Source of the DNA: Notamacropus eugenii
Taxonomy: Eukaryota; Chordata; Mammalia; Diprotodontia; Macropodidae
Assembly (NCBI RefSeq): GCF_028372415.1
Contig: NW_027325145.1
Location: forward strand, 232,501 to 296,500
Reading direction: 5' to 3'
Length of the DNA: 64,000 bases
A program made the position numbers and the translations under genes. Below are positions 46,600 to 58,255 of the stretch, piece by piece. A model generated the notes under the pieces. It searched no databases and had not been told where the DNA came from. It saw only the letters and a list, made by a program, of their open reading frames with translations. Within the stretch, counting starts at the first letter, position 1. Each line of letters begins with the position of its first letter.

Positions 46600-47160
46600 C
46601 GTACTGTTTCAACAAAAGTAATTCACCCTGGAATCACACTCCACAATACAATCCAGTCCTGTACTTCACACACTGAAGAGACCCTTTGCCCCTAAGTCTT
46701 CTGATGGGTTGGTTCTCTAAGAACCTCTGTGTTAAGGAGGAGCCATGTCTTCATTCCTTGGCAAGTGCATTTCTGAATCTCCCACACTATATACTGACGG
46801 CTAACGATAAGTTCAGGGGGCACTCTAGGAATGCTGGGTTGCCACTGGAAAGAGTGGAATAAAGACTGGTGAGTCCTAGTGTCCTGAAAGAAATTCACTG
46901 AAACAGGTGTCTGTTAAAGAAAGACATTTATTGAGGTGACACCCAGTGGGCCTGCTCCCCATGAAGTACAGCCCTAATGGGTTCTACTCCATGTATGAGA
47001 CAGAGTATAGGTGGTGGGCCTGAGGAAAGCAGATTAGCTGTATTCTACATACAGTTTGACGGGACAGAGAAAAGGGGAAAAGGAGAAGGGAGAAGGGTCA
47101 AACACAACTCTGGAATGCCTGGAATACCAGGTAGGCCTGAGCTGTCTTTGTCATACATAC
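46600..47160. other. Possible degenerate antisense LTR
   Basis: AAAGAAAGACATTTATTGAGGTGACACCCAG resembles a reversed poly(A)-signal region, and similar text is at 29988. No paired terminal repeats or internal retroviral genes were found, so this is tentative. Confidence 0.25.
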
Positions 47161-47224
47161 AAACATAAGAATATCAGGTAAAGGGGTGCTTTGTGAAGGG
47201 GGCTTCAGCGCATGGTCTCTTTTG

Positions 47225-47495
47225 ATCACTCCTCTGATTTTGCACATCCTGTCAATCTTACCTCATATCTCACATCTTGTATTCATGCCTTGAGCACTCT
47301 TTTTTACCTCATCACCTACACAGAGTAACATCATTACTCCAACTCCTTTCCTTTTTTTCCCCTCCTCTTTATGTGTTTTCTCCACCTCATTAGGGTGTAA
47401 ACACCTGGAGTTCGGACACTTTCTTGCATTTGTATTTCCAGTGTTTAGCACAGCACCTGGCACATAATAAGCATGTAATGAGTGATCACTGACTT
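47225..47495 (+). mobile_element. L2/MIR-type 3' end
   Basis: AGGGTGTAAACACCTGGAGTTCGGACACTTTCTTGCATTTGTATTTCCAGTGTTTAGCACAGCACCTGGCACATAATAAGCATGTAATGAG is the conserved 3' end shared by L2 and MIR. Confidence 0.8.
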
Positions 47496-48130
47496 CACTT
47501 GAAGGTCAGAAAGGGTAATATTGTGAAGGGCTTTAAATTGCCAGAAGACTTTATATTTAATTTTGATAAAAAAAAGGTTGTAATTTATGGAGGAGGAGGA
47601 GGAGGAATAGGTGACATGGATTACAAAAATCACTTTGGAGGATTTGTAAAGATAAATTTGGGGCAGTTAGAAAGTTATAGCGTTGGTGGTTATTTGAGTG
47701 GAGAGAAGGGGGCACATACTAGAGTAATTGTAACAGGACTATAACTGATTGGTTACGGGGAGTGATTGTAAGTGATGATGCCAACACTTCAACTGGGTTA
47801 GAAATGGGAAGTTATTTCCATGGGAAACTGAGAAAAGGAGAGGGTTTGGAGGAAAAGATAAAAATTGTGACTTGGACCCATTGAATTTCAGATGTATCTA
47901 TCAGACAGGTTATGCAGGTGATTAGATTTGTTAATTAGAGAAATTATCTGCTTAGAGATGATTATCAAATCTGTGGAAATTCATGAGTTCAGCAAGCAGT
48001 TTTATTACGTAGAGATAAAAAGATGAGAGCTCCTAGGACAGACACATCCAGTAAAAAGTACTGAGGAGTGGGACAACATCTGGGAAAAGAATCTGGAGAA
48101 AGCAATGTCATGAATACCTAGAGAACTGAG
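47496..48130 (+). repeat. Old interspersed repeat, family not identified (copy 4)
   Basis: GAAGGGCTTTAAATTGCCAGAAGACTTTATATTTAATTTTG...GGTGACATGGATTACAAAAATCACTTTGGAGGATTTG...TTAGAAAGTTATAGCG, followed by GATGTATCTATCAGACAGG, aligns in order with copies 2 and 3. It lies just before the last PABIR2 exon. Confidence 0.6.
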
Positions 48131-48567
48131 AGCATTCAGGAAGAGTAGATGCACTTCATAAATACTTTTTTTATTCATTCACTCCACTGCACGGTGCTGC
48201 CACTTAATTACTGGAGCAAACAAAGGAAACTCTTTCTGTCAAATCTTATGATTACCTTCCCCCTCCCCTCCCCCCCACCAAAAAAGGGAAATCCTCGTAA
48301 AGTGATTAAATGTGTAAATTGTACCAGCTTAGGGATCAAATACTTATTTGAGGGAAAAGAAAAGGGTATTGTCAGAAGGACGTTCAGCTTTGCTAAGCAA
48401 ACACAAGAAGAAAAAAATTCTCGTTTGTCTTGAAATTGTTTTCCTTTTAATTTCACTCCAAATGCCTTTAAAGACAATTGCACTAAATATTTTTCATCAT
48501 ATTTGAATTATTTAGTGGGGCAAATCATTTCACACATCTCAGCTTCCGTGCCATTTATTTCTTCCAG

Positions 48568-48718
48568 TTTGTCTTCAGATACCTTTGATGGAAATAATCC
48601 CACTGCTGAATCTTCTTGCAGTTCACCAGCTAAAGTCCCTACGACCACTGATTCTCTCATACCACCTTCTGAATCCAGCTCTCCATTTATGTCAGTAGAT
48701 GAACTTATATCTAAGTGA
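48568..48718 (+). CDS. PABIR2: PABIR2 terminal coding exon with stop
   Basis: The coding part of the last exon follows TTTCTTCCAG. Its first base finishes Cys, then 49 codons run from LSSDTFDGNNPTAESSCSS to a TGA at 48716-48718, ending FMSVDELISK. It matches the PABIR2 C-terminus (SSDT.DGN...ESSC.SPAKV.TTTDS......PF...DEL.SK). That tail is the best reason for calling PABIR2 rather than PABIR1 or PABIR3. PABIR1 is a single-exon retrocopy in placentals, so the intron-split form here also favours PABIR2. The joined exons in the window total 642 nt (213 codons plus stop). Confidence 0.94.
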
Positions 48719-50700
48719 TCCTCCTATCTGAGACTTAGTTTTTCCAGTGAGGAGATATCATCCTGGAGTGAACATGAAAGTCTGAAAACAAAGGTTTAGT
48801 TATTTCCTACATGGCTATACTCTGTGTCTTTGGATTGTTGCTGTATTTTTTTTTTTTTAATTTCCAGAGAACTTCACAATGTTTTCCAAAACACAGGCAC
48901 GGAGTATTAAGAACACAAGTTTTCTTTCTAGTCACCTATGACGAATAAAGGAAATGGATACCTCGTTTGGTTTAAAAATCCATCGGATGGGTTTTTTAAA
49001 AAAATATATCAGAGTACTTCTGTAAGCCCATTAAAACTTCACTGCTGTACAGTAAGAACTCACAAAAACCATCAAAGAAAAATTACATGACCTTCCATAG
49101 TTTCAATGCTAAGTGAACTTTGTTGTATTCTAATTTTTTTCAGCCCATTTCATTGTAGGCAAATATTTATTGAATGCTTGATAGAAGATGTTCCCAGTAC
49201 AGTGGAAGTCATGACTCTAAATGTTATTATATAGCTTTTTGATGACTCTTAAAATAACTAGCATATTCAGTTACAGGGAAGCCCCTAATATTTATTTATG
49301 TTTTTATGCTATGAATACACTTATTTAAACCACTAACTACTAATTTAAGTTGCTAATATTTGTTGTAAATATTGTCCCTTCCTTTTATTAGTCTAAAGTT
49401 TTATGAAGAAAATTGATTCTGATAAAATACAGTCTTTAATCCTTTTCAAAAAGATTTTGAAAATTATGTACACTTTCACCTAATGGGTATTTTAAATAAT
49501 TATTTCATTACTGTAGATAAGGCTAGATAAGAAATAAAAAAAAAGAAAGAAAAGAAAGAAATTTGCCTTTTGGAAGGTGATTGTTGACAGTTCAGATGAC
49601 TATATTACCATGTCCTGGTCTGATATTTCCCCCTTACTCCAGAAATCTTGGATGTGTCTTTTGATTTAGGGGGTGGGAGGGGGTGTGGGGGCAGGTGATA
49701 CAAACAGTAAAAATGAAAATAAGAAACGAGAAAAATAATTGACTCAGGTTCCACTCCAACAGTCATCTGCTTTGAACAATTTTGAATTTTTATGTATGTA
49801 AAAAGCTAATTATTAAAATTGTGTTCTTAAAAACCAGTATTTTATTATTTAAGAAGTTGGTAAGGCTTTTTTTTTTTATCAGCTACAGAGAGAATAGCTT
49901 GAATAAAAAGCCAGTTTCCAAGCACTTTTTATACTGACACAAGTATTACAGTAGAATAAAAAAGCCAAACAACTGAAGGTGGTGCCAATGAAGATTTGAG
50001 ATGAGAACTTTGCTGAGCTTATATATGAGTTTTCATCATAACAGGATTTGTTTTTCCTAGTTTTCCAAGTTCAGATAACTTCTTCCCTAGTCAGAATTAA
50101 AAATCACATGTAAAATCACATGTATGACTTACTTAAGGTGTCCTTTATACTACTCCATTGTTGTCTATGCATTTTTGTTGTAAGGTTCATAGGTGTTGTG
50201 TTATAGACATATTTAATAGATGAATCCTTTACTTAGAATTTTTTTTTACATCATTATTCAGGCCATAAAGTTATTTAATATTACGAGCTAGTTGTGCTAA
50301 GGTTTTGTATTCTTGTTATGTGAGATTTACCAAAGGTTTGCTTTTCTTTCTCTTCTGGAAAGACTATTTAAATTGTCTCTCTTACAAGCGTCCTGAAATA
50401 AATTACAAAGGGGCAAGGTCAGGTTTGTGCTACAGATTTGTTATACTTTTCCTCTTACATGCAAGGTGGTGTTTCCCGCCCCCCCCCTCCCAAATTCCAA
50501 TAAAAGAAAAAATGAAAAGCAACTGCTGTTTTTACTTAAAAATTGTATTGACATCATTGTTTTTATAACCCTCCCTCTCCTTAACCACAGGTATGCTGTT
50601 CCTTCTTACAATGAATTTTTTTTAAAATGAAGGGAAAAGAGCAATTCTTCAAAACCAGTCAGCATATCAATTAGTCATCCAGTTAACTCAATAAAGCATA
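48719..50700 (+). other. PABIR2: Probable PABIR2 3' UTR with several poly(A) signals
   Basis: Roughly 2 kb after the stop is largely free of recognisable interspersed repeats and AT-rich, as expected for a long 3' UTR. AATAAA hexamers occur at 48944, 49533, 49902, 49955, 50499 and 50690. The last is just before SINE-like sequence begins (about 50745), so it is a plausible distal end. The actual cleavage site cannot be chosen without transcript data. Confidence 0.55.
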
Positions 50701-50744
50701 AACTATGTACAAGTCATTTTCTAGCTCGACGTTTAAAAGCAGTG

Positions 50745-50990
50745 GGTACCGGGTGAGCCTGGAGTCAAAAAGATTCCTCTTCCTGAGTTCTAATCAGACC
50801 TCAGGCACTTATTGCAGTGTGACCTTGGGCAAGTCACTTAACTTGCTTATTATTATAATATAATAAGCTGATTATTAATGCTTATTTGGCACAGCGCCTG
50901 GCACATTGAGATCTCTAGAAGTGCAAGGGTTCTCAAGTAAGGTTTTCTGTAGAAGCCAGCCCTTGAGCTAAGACTTAAAGGAGGCTTCCG
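50745..50990 (+). mobile_element. CORE-SINE copy
   Basis: GGGTGAGCCTGGAGTCAAAAAGATTCCTCTTCCTGAGTTCTAATCAGACCTCAGGCACTTATTGCAGTGTGACCTTGGGCAAGTCACTTAAC matches the marsupial SINE body, with the 5' few bases missing. Confidence 0.88.
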
Positions 50991-50999
50991 GAATGGTAC

Positions 51000-51210
51000 C
51001 TTAAGATTGAAGTGAAGAAAGCAAATTCCTGGTATAGGAAATGACTAGTGAAAAGGCAAAGAGATGGTAATAATTTGTGAAAAATAGAGAGAGGGACAGT
51101 TTGACTGGAACATTAGCGTGTGGGAGAGATAGTAAGTGTACAATGAAGCCATAGAGATAGATTGACGCTAGTTTGTGAAGAACTTTAATTAGAAGCCAGG
51201 GATCCAAACA
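51000..51210 (+). repeat. Old interspersed repeat, family not identified (copy 5, partial)
   Basis: AAAGAGATGGTAATAATTTGTG...TGGGAGAGATAGTAAGTGTACAATG...GTTTGTGAAGAACTTTAATTAGAAGCCAGGG corresponds to the 5' part of copies 3 and 4. Confidence 0.5.
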
Positions 51211-52025
51211 AAGGTCAAAGTAGTACCTTTGGGAGCTGACGATCTAATGGAAGAGACAACATGAAAACAACTGTGTACAAAAAAGCTGTTGATAGTTTAA
51301 ATGGGAAATAGTTTATAAGAAAGAAAGGAAAAGTCTTGTAGGACTTAAAGGGATGGGAAAGGTGAGATTTTACATAGCTGGGACCTTTTTTTTTTGAAAC
51401 TTGACCGGTGAGAAAATTTGTTTTGCTTGGCCACATATGTTTGTAACAAAGGATATTATTTTTATCTTTCAAGCAAAATTTGGAGAGGAGGAGGATGAGA
51501 TAGTAATCTCAGTCTTGATAATTACAAATGAGGAATTAAGAAGTAGTATGTGGTGAGAAGAGTTGGAGGAGTAGATATCAAGTGGACATCTTGTTCTTGT
51601 CTGATGTGGACAAAAGAGGATTGAACACAGACATACACAGAAACACATGGATAAACATGCAAAATAAGTTCGACGTAGAACTATATAAGTCTTAACAAGG
51701 AAACAGGCTGGGATGGGGATAGGGTTAGGGAAGGAAAATACTGGGGAGAGAACAGTAGCAAGCAAAGTAAACTGCCTGATCCTGAAAGGGAGAATTAAAA
51801 GGGCAAGGAAAAGGAAAAGAAAGCAAGAGTAACTTAAGTGACTTGAATATGCAAATGAGAAGTGTCTAAACCAATTGATATTTGACTTTAATAAAATATT
51901 GTGCTAAAAGAAATGATGGAAGAGATAATTTCAGAGAATCTTAGGTAGTGAGAATTGACACAAAATGAACAGCAGAATTGTTTATATGGGTATATTTATA
52001 TAAGTGTGTAATCATTTTACCGGAC

Positions 52026-52270
52026 ATAAGGGGTGCCACAGTGCACAGAGGGCTTGGCCTGGAGTGAGAGAAATTCATCTTCCAGAGTTCCAGTGAGGCC
52101 TAAGACTCTTACTAGCAGTGTGACCCCGGGCAAGTCACTTCACCTGGGTAGCCTCAGTTTCCTTCTCTGACAATCAGTTGGAGAAGGAAATGGCAAACCA
52201 TTCATGCATCTTTGCCAAGAAAACGCCATCTGGTCAAGAAGAGTTGGATGTGACTGAAAAATAAAAATAA
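52026..52270 (+). mobile_element. CORE-SINE, nearly full length
   Basis: AGGGGTGCCACAGTGCACAGAGGGCTTGGCCTGGAGTGAGAG...GTGTGACCCCGGGCAAGTCACTTCACCTGGGTAGCCTCAGTTTCCTTCTCTG...GGAGAAGGAAATGGCAAACCATTCATGCATCTTTGCCAAGAAAACGCC...GAGTTGGATGTGACTGAAAA is the canonical marsupial SINE order from tRNA head to tail. Confidence 0.92.
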
Positions 52271-54480
52271 TCTTTCTAAAAAAATGGCTTTGAAAGACAG
52301 CAACGTTGATCAAAGTAACGACCAGCAATAATGACCAATAATCTCTAGAAAGTTTATGATGAAGCCATTCCTAACACAAAGAGACATACATGTTTTCAAA
52401 CAGGTAAATTTTCATGGGGGATTTTTGACTATGCTTATCTGTTGTTGATGTTTTTTTTAAAGGCAAGGGAATGGAGTTGATTCTCAATTTTTAAGGGGGA
52501 AGTAGCTCCCCCATCCAGAAGAGGTTCACTTGAAAGTCACTCTTTCACTAGGGATGATGAAGGAATAAAGGCCATTGAAAAAATTTTTAAAATACTTAGA
52601 ATAAAAAAATAAAGTTCAGAAAGGAACATAGAAAAGCAGAACCATTTCAAAAGTTATAAGTAGGACTGTTGTATAGTTTGGGGTTTTTTTTAATCAAGTA
52701 GTGTTAAGTGGAAATACTAAAATTAATGATCTAACCATCAGATCATAGCACCTCAGTGGACTGCCATGGAGAAAATAGGCCAGTAGCTAGTGGGGGGGGG
52801 GGGGGGGGGAAGTATACCTGTCCTCTTCACTGGCTTTCAAAATCATTGACATATTTCCCCTGAATAAAATGATGAAAGAGACAGCTTCAAAGAAAAATGG
52901 GAATCTTTATATCAACATGAATGGTGTGGTAGGATGGAAGCTGAATCAGTGTAACAATTTATGCAAGGATGACACTGTTGTAAAAACAATCCACTCTTAA
53001 AGATTTCAGATCTGAGATCAATTGAATGACCAATTATAACTTCAGAAGAGCAATGATAAGGTATGCTTCCAACCTCACGGCAGGAAGGTGGTGATCTAGA
53101 CATACAAAAGAAAAAAAAATATTAATTTGGTTTGCATGGTTATAACTATTTGCTACATAAGGAGGATTTTAAAAGTTGGGTATAGGGATAATTAGGAAAG
53201 TGGGTGGAGAGCATAGTGAGAACGATGTTTTTTCAACAGTGACCATCCACTTAAAAAAATGAGAAGCTACAGGAGGTTTGGAAGTACACAAAAGCAAGCA
53301 AGTGTTAGAAAAACCATTTTTACATAAGGGACATAATTAGTTTAAAATACAATCTTTTTATTCATAATCATTTTAGGGTTATGAAATTTTTTATTTAATA
53401 TCTTAAAATGTTGATTAAGTTCATGATTAAACATAAAGTAAGAAGACTGAATCTTAGTTTAGTTATATCCTAGTTCTTTCCAATGGCTTAGAGCAGAGTT
53501 TATCTGAGCTTCTCAAGATGAACTTTTCAAAAACTCTACAAAAGTGGAATAACGGATGCTTCTCTATGGAGATTAAATTTCCTGTCCATTTCCCCCTGAC
53601 ATTTAGCAGCAATATTTACATCAGGCCAGTAACCATATCAGAGGAAGGAAGACAGACCTATGTAGATCTATACATGATCTGTCTTCATTTTTTTTTTTTA
53701 CATATGTGCATCTGAAATATATATGAATAGTAAACATATGTGTATCTGTGTGTATGAAAAAATGCCCCGTATTCATGGGAAGATTAACTACCAGAGAGAT
53801 GCTGATAATGCAAGTACTATTTTTCCCTTTATTTCTTTATATGACAGGAAGCTGGAGGCTCCCAAGTTCTTTGTCCCATCCAACCCAGTGAAGCCTGAAA
53901 TCCTATAAGATGTTCTCCCAGTTTCATCCTTGCAAAATAAAATTCAGTGTTTTGCACAGTTTTCTTTCTTCCAAAATTTTTATCTTGTCCCATGGATTCA
54001 GGGATGGAGACCAAACTCTGATTTGGAAACAAAGGAATTATTGGAGCTTGTAACAGAAACAAGGTGTAAAAATCATTGAATACAAATAGTTCTTAATGCT
54101 ACTTAAAATGGTTCCATTGAAAGACATAGCAAGTTTTAAAAACAGTTCCCCTAACTACCTGGGATATTAATAGGTTTGGATCGGAATGCAGGCCTTTCTC
54201 ATGTCCTTTGCGTTTAAAAGAGGGTCAGCATGAAAGTAGCACCAAAAGGAGAGAAAAATTGCTTAGCAGAACACTAGGTATTTTAGTACCAATGACTTGC
54301 TGAAGGCATGGCTGTAACTGCAGCGCTCTGCCCTCAGATTGGATGTGGAGACAAAAGGTCTCACAAGTCACTAGACATTGAATGCAAAGTTTACTATTGC
54401 ATGGGTCTTCCTACCTCAGATCTCTTCCCACTATAATTCGTGCTCCATTTGACCACCAAAGCAATTGCCCTAAATTACAG
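52271..54480. other. Intergenic/3' flank, mostly unique
   Basis: AT-rich with a poly(G) run (52792-52809). A short open frame with no recognisable domains crosses 53518-53715. No exon, RNA gene or named repeat was recognised. Confidence 0.45.
52792..52809 (+). repeat. Poly(G) tract
   Basis: Uninterrupted run of about 18 G residues; likely length-variable. Confidence 0.9.
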
Positions 54481-54483
54481 ATG

Positions 54484-54491
54484 TACAACAC

Positions 54492-54530
<39 letters not shown>
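54484..54530 (+). repeat. (AC)n microsatellite
   Basis: Long uninterrupted AC run after ATGTACAACACA; likely polymorphic. Confidence 0.95.
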
Positions 54531-54533
<3 letters not shown>

Positions 54534-54839
54534 TCCATATCCAGTAGCTCCAGGGTTATAGGGTGTATTCAGGGAAATCTGGTACCTCTAACGTGAGGGT
54601 CCTGAACCTTTCTGAAGTCTGCTTTTCACTTTTCGTGTCCACCTGATTCACCTAACTCTCACCTAGAGCTCCAAGAAGCTGTAGCATTGCAGCCACACCC
54701 CAGTAAACTATTTCAGCATACAGGTTAAACCTGATTGAGGGGAACCAAGAGGTCTCAAACTCATTGTCGAACTGGAGTGTGTCTATCCCAAGCAGGGATA
54801 GACACAGTTCCTCTGGTGGAATGGGCATATGAAACCAAT

Positions 54840-55175
54840 TGGTTCCAACGGCAATAGCAGGTGTTGAGGAGCTTGGCTAGAGATCAAAGATGTCAAAGTT
54901 ATCCATCACATCTTGAACCATCACCAGTCATCTTGTCTCTGTCCTGTCACGGGACTGAGATGAGTCTGAGTCAACTTTGTGCACCTGTGCCTCACTTAAA
55001 TCCAATTTACTGCATGAACATCACCCATACCATTATACCAATTTTATTTATCTCAAAATCCTGTGGCAACAGGCCAGTGATGAAGAAGCAGGTATGGATA
55101 CACTGGGAGCCGTAGTCACAACCCTGCACATGGGGGCCCAGACCACAGAGTCATCTTCTCCCTGGAAACAGTAGT
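54840..55175 (+). mobile_element. RTE-tailed marsupial SINE (diverged)
   Basis: GATCAAAGATGTCAAAGTTATCCATCACATCTTGAACCATCACCAGTCATCTTGTCTCTGTCCTGTCACGGGACTG...GCACCTGTGCCTCACTTAAATCCAATTTACTG parallels 61040-61200 (CTACATCCTGGGCCATATGCTGTCATCTTGGTGAATATCTGGTCACTGGATTTAAATGG). Confidence 0.65.
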
Positions 55176-55179
55176 GGTA

Positions 55180-57720
55180 TTCAGCAGTTCCCTGGTTGTC
55201 TGAGTGACCTTCTAATGATCACACTGCTCATCTCCTGGTCTGAGGAAGGAGCCAGAAAAGCTGCCTTAAAAATTGTCTACTTACTCAACCCTTTCCTTAT
55301 TACCATGAAGGCAAGGATCCCACTATGCAGTGGGAACACAAGTGTTACAAAAACATCTGCAAAGATGATTCCATTCACCATCAGCACGTGGAATATGTGC
55401 AGATTTATAGACAAGACAGCATACAGCAGACCTGAAAGCAAATAGCTCTTCTTGTGTGAGAACTCAGCAGATATCGCATCCAAATAGCAGCCCTGAGTGG
55501 ATCAAGACTGTCAAATGAAGGTCAGCTTGCTGAAGTCAGAGCTGGATATATATTTTTCTGGAGTAGCCTCAGGCAAAGGGAGCACCATGAAGCTGGCATA
55601 GGTTTTGCGATCAAAACTAATCTAGTCAACAAGGTTGTATGCCTACCAAAAAGAGTGAATGAAAGGCTCATGACAATGCAATTGCCGCTTTCAGGAAAAT
55701 TGTCACCCTCATCAATGCCTATGCTCCCACCATGATGAATCATGATAAGGTCAAAGAAAAATTTTATGAAGACCTGGAGACCCTGATCATCAATGTGTAT
55801 AATGGTAATTTAAATGAGATCTTTCCCATTCATTAATAGGCCCATGTGACCTGCTTAAATCACATGGAAGCCTAAGTCACAAGTAGTGGGAGGAGCTTGC
55901 TGAAGGGGTGGAGCAGCAAGGGTGGAGTAGAGCTGGGAGGAAGTGAATGAGAGCAGTTAGGGCAGAGGGAGAAGAGGATGCAGGCAGGCACAGGTAGGCT
56001 CATGACTATTTGTTTGTGGGAAGGGCCTGGAAGGGTGGGGAAGGCTTGACAATGGTGTTGTCCCTGCAGTACTAATGTGTATTGACTTCTTAGCTGTTAT
56101 GATGGACTGGCCTTTTTGGTGTCTGAACAAATGGCTTTCTTCTGCCTTCTCTATGGAGTCTCTTATAGTTTGCAATTGAAAGCTATGCAGGCATTTTCAT
56201 AGTCACCCTTGGGGCTGTGAATATTGCATGGGTGATAAAATGTGCCAAAAGAAGACAAGCTGATAATTCTGGGTGACTTTAATGCTAGAGTAGGCTCAGA
56301 CTCCTAGACTTGGCAGAGAGTCCTAGGGAAGAATGGAATTGGAAACAGCAATAGCAATGGTCACTTTCTAATAAAGACTTGTGCAACTCATGACCTTGTC
56401 ATCACCATCGCTGTCTTCTATTTACCTAAGTGCAATAAAACTTCATGGATGCATCCTCACAGCAAATACTGACATTTAATAGACCGTCTGATTGTAAGGA
56501 GAAGTATGTGAGAGTGATGAAGGCAATGTGTGGTGCAGACTGCTGGACTGATTATAGAATTATCCTCTCCAAGCTAAATATTCCCATTCAGCAAAAATGG
56601 CATCTGCAAGACAAAATGAATACCAGAGGAATTAATATCAACAAATAAAAGCTGTTCTCTAAATGAGAACACTTTGTTGCTAATTTGGAAGGAAAGTTGA
56701 GCCAGCACATACTTGGCAGCAGTGGAACAGAAAAGGAGTGGGCAGCTTTCAGAGCTTTGGTGTACAGCACTGCATTTGCTCATCTGGGTCAGAACACTCA
56801 CAAACACCAAGACTGGTGTGATGAAAATGATGGGGAAATTCAGAAGCTACTAAATGAAAAATCAGAACTCCACAGGGTTTACCAGCAACACAATTCATCC
56901 GTCTCTAAGAAGGCAGCATTTAATTCCATCTAAAGTAAAGTACAAGTGAAGCTTAGAGACATGCAGGATTCTTGGCTCAGTAAGAAGGTAGATGAAATCT
57001 AGTTATATGCTAATCCAAATCCAAAGTGCTTTTATAGTGCGCTAAAGGTAAAGAGCTATGGTGCATCTCAACTACTCAGTGCTGATAGAGCTGCATTGAC
57101 TAATGATAAGGAAATTTTTCTAGACAGATGGGCTGAACACCTCCATAGTGTTCACAACAGACCATCAATTAAAGCTCCCTTTTGTTGCAAAGCACCTGGT
57201 GCTGATTCTATTCCAACTGAGATTTACAAGGTAGGGGGTCCATTGCTCATGCAAAAGATGGCTGAAATTTCATGGGTTATTTGGCAAGAAAAGGTTATCC
57301 GCCAGGAGTTCAAGGATGCCTCCGTTGTCCATCTCTATAAAGGTAAAGGAAATAGGTTGTCCTCTGACAATCACGGGGGGTGAAGGGGTGTTTTCCCTTA
57401 GTCATTGTTGACAAGATTCTTGCCAGAGTCCTCCTTAATAGGTCGAACCTTAAAGTGGAAGATAGTCACCTACCATCCAGTGTAGTCTCAGAAAGGGCCA
57501 AAGAACAGTTGAAATGGTGTTTGCTGCCCAACAAGTCCAGGAGAAATATCAAGAGCAGAGAGAGGTCTGGACACAAGATCTGACCAAGGTCCTTGATACT
57601 CTCAGCCATGAAGACTGATGGAAAATTATGTCAAAATTTAGTTGACCAGAGAAGTTCATCAGCATTGTACAGCAATTTCATGATGACATCCTTTCTATAT
57701 ATTCCTTTATATGCTGTTTA
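55180..57720 (+). pseudogene. Decayed RTE/BovB-like LINE (endonuclease and start of RT)
   Basis: Broken frames show ISTWNMCRFIDKTA near 55370, an R-L-P-K-R-V-N-E-R-L-M-type stretch near 55640-55670, and KLIILGDFNARVGS near 56256-56300. Next come WMHPHSKY*HLIDRLIVRRR near 56440-56510 and MKAMCGADCWTDYRIILSKL near 56515-56575, then an RT entry (CKAPGADSIPTEIYKVGGP near 57190) and FKDASVVHLYKGKGNR near 57310. These are hallmark blocks of the single RTE-clade ORF (apurinic-type endonuclease plus RT). Stops and frameshifts are common. A 441-bp foreign segment interrupts it. Confidence 0.88.
55798..56238. mobile_element. 441-bp insertion inside the RTE ORF, family unknown
   Basis: RTE coding sequence stops after GACCCTGATCATCAATGTG and resumes at GTGCCAAAAGAAGACAAGCTG, which are adjacent in intact RTE elements. 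The 6-bp word AATGTG is present at both edges (55792-55797 and 56239-56244), a candidate target duplication. The insert has no poly(A) and no clear TG...CA ends. Confidence 0.65.
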
Positions 57721-57974
57721 CCCCATTAGATTGTAAAGTCCAGAATGGCAGGGAATGTCTTTTGCCTCTGCATCCTCAGCACTACTCATCTGATCAAAGG
57801 AAACATAGCTCCTGAGACCACGACAACCTAGTCCAAACCAAGAGAAAGAAAATATATTACAAGCATCCAGAAAGAAAGGAACCAATCAGGATCACACAAG
57901 ATGTGGGTGTATATGTATAGAGGGAGAGAGTCGGACCGTTAAAGGACAGAAGAGTGTGAAATTAGCCTACAGAG

Positions 57975-58255
57975 GAAGGAAGGATAGAGATAAAAAGCAT
58001 TTACATAGTACCTACTATGCTGTGGACATGAGCAAAGCACTTTTTTGCAAATATTATTACAACTGCTATCTCATTTGAACATCACAAAAAGGTAGGTATT
58101 TTTATGACCACCATTTTGCAGAAGAGTAAACAGAGGCAGACAATGACGAAGTGACTTACTCAAGATCATGTAGCTAGTATACTGTCTGAAGCCATATTTA
58201 AATTCAGGTCTTCCTGACTCCAGTCCCAGTGTGCTGAGAATCCCACTTCTAAAGT
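57975..58255 (+). mobile_element. MIR-like SINE in L1
   Basis: AAGCATTTACATAGTACCTACTATGCTGTGGACATGAGCAAAGCAC...CCACCATTTTGCAGAAGAGTAAACAGAGGCAGACAATGACGAAGTGACTTACTCAAGATCATGTAGCTAG spans the MIR body. Confidence 0.85.
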
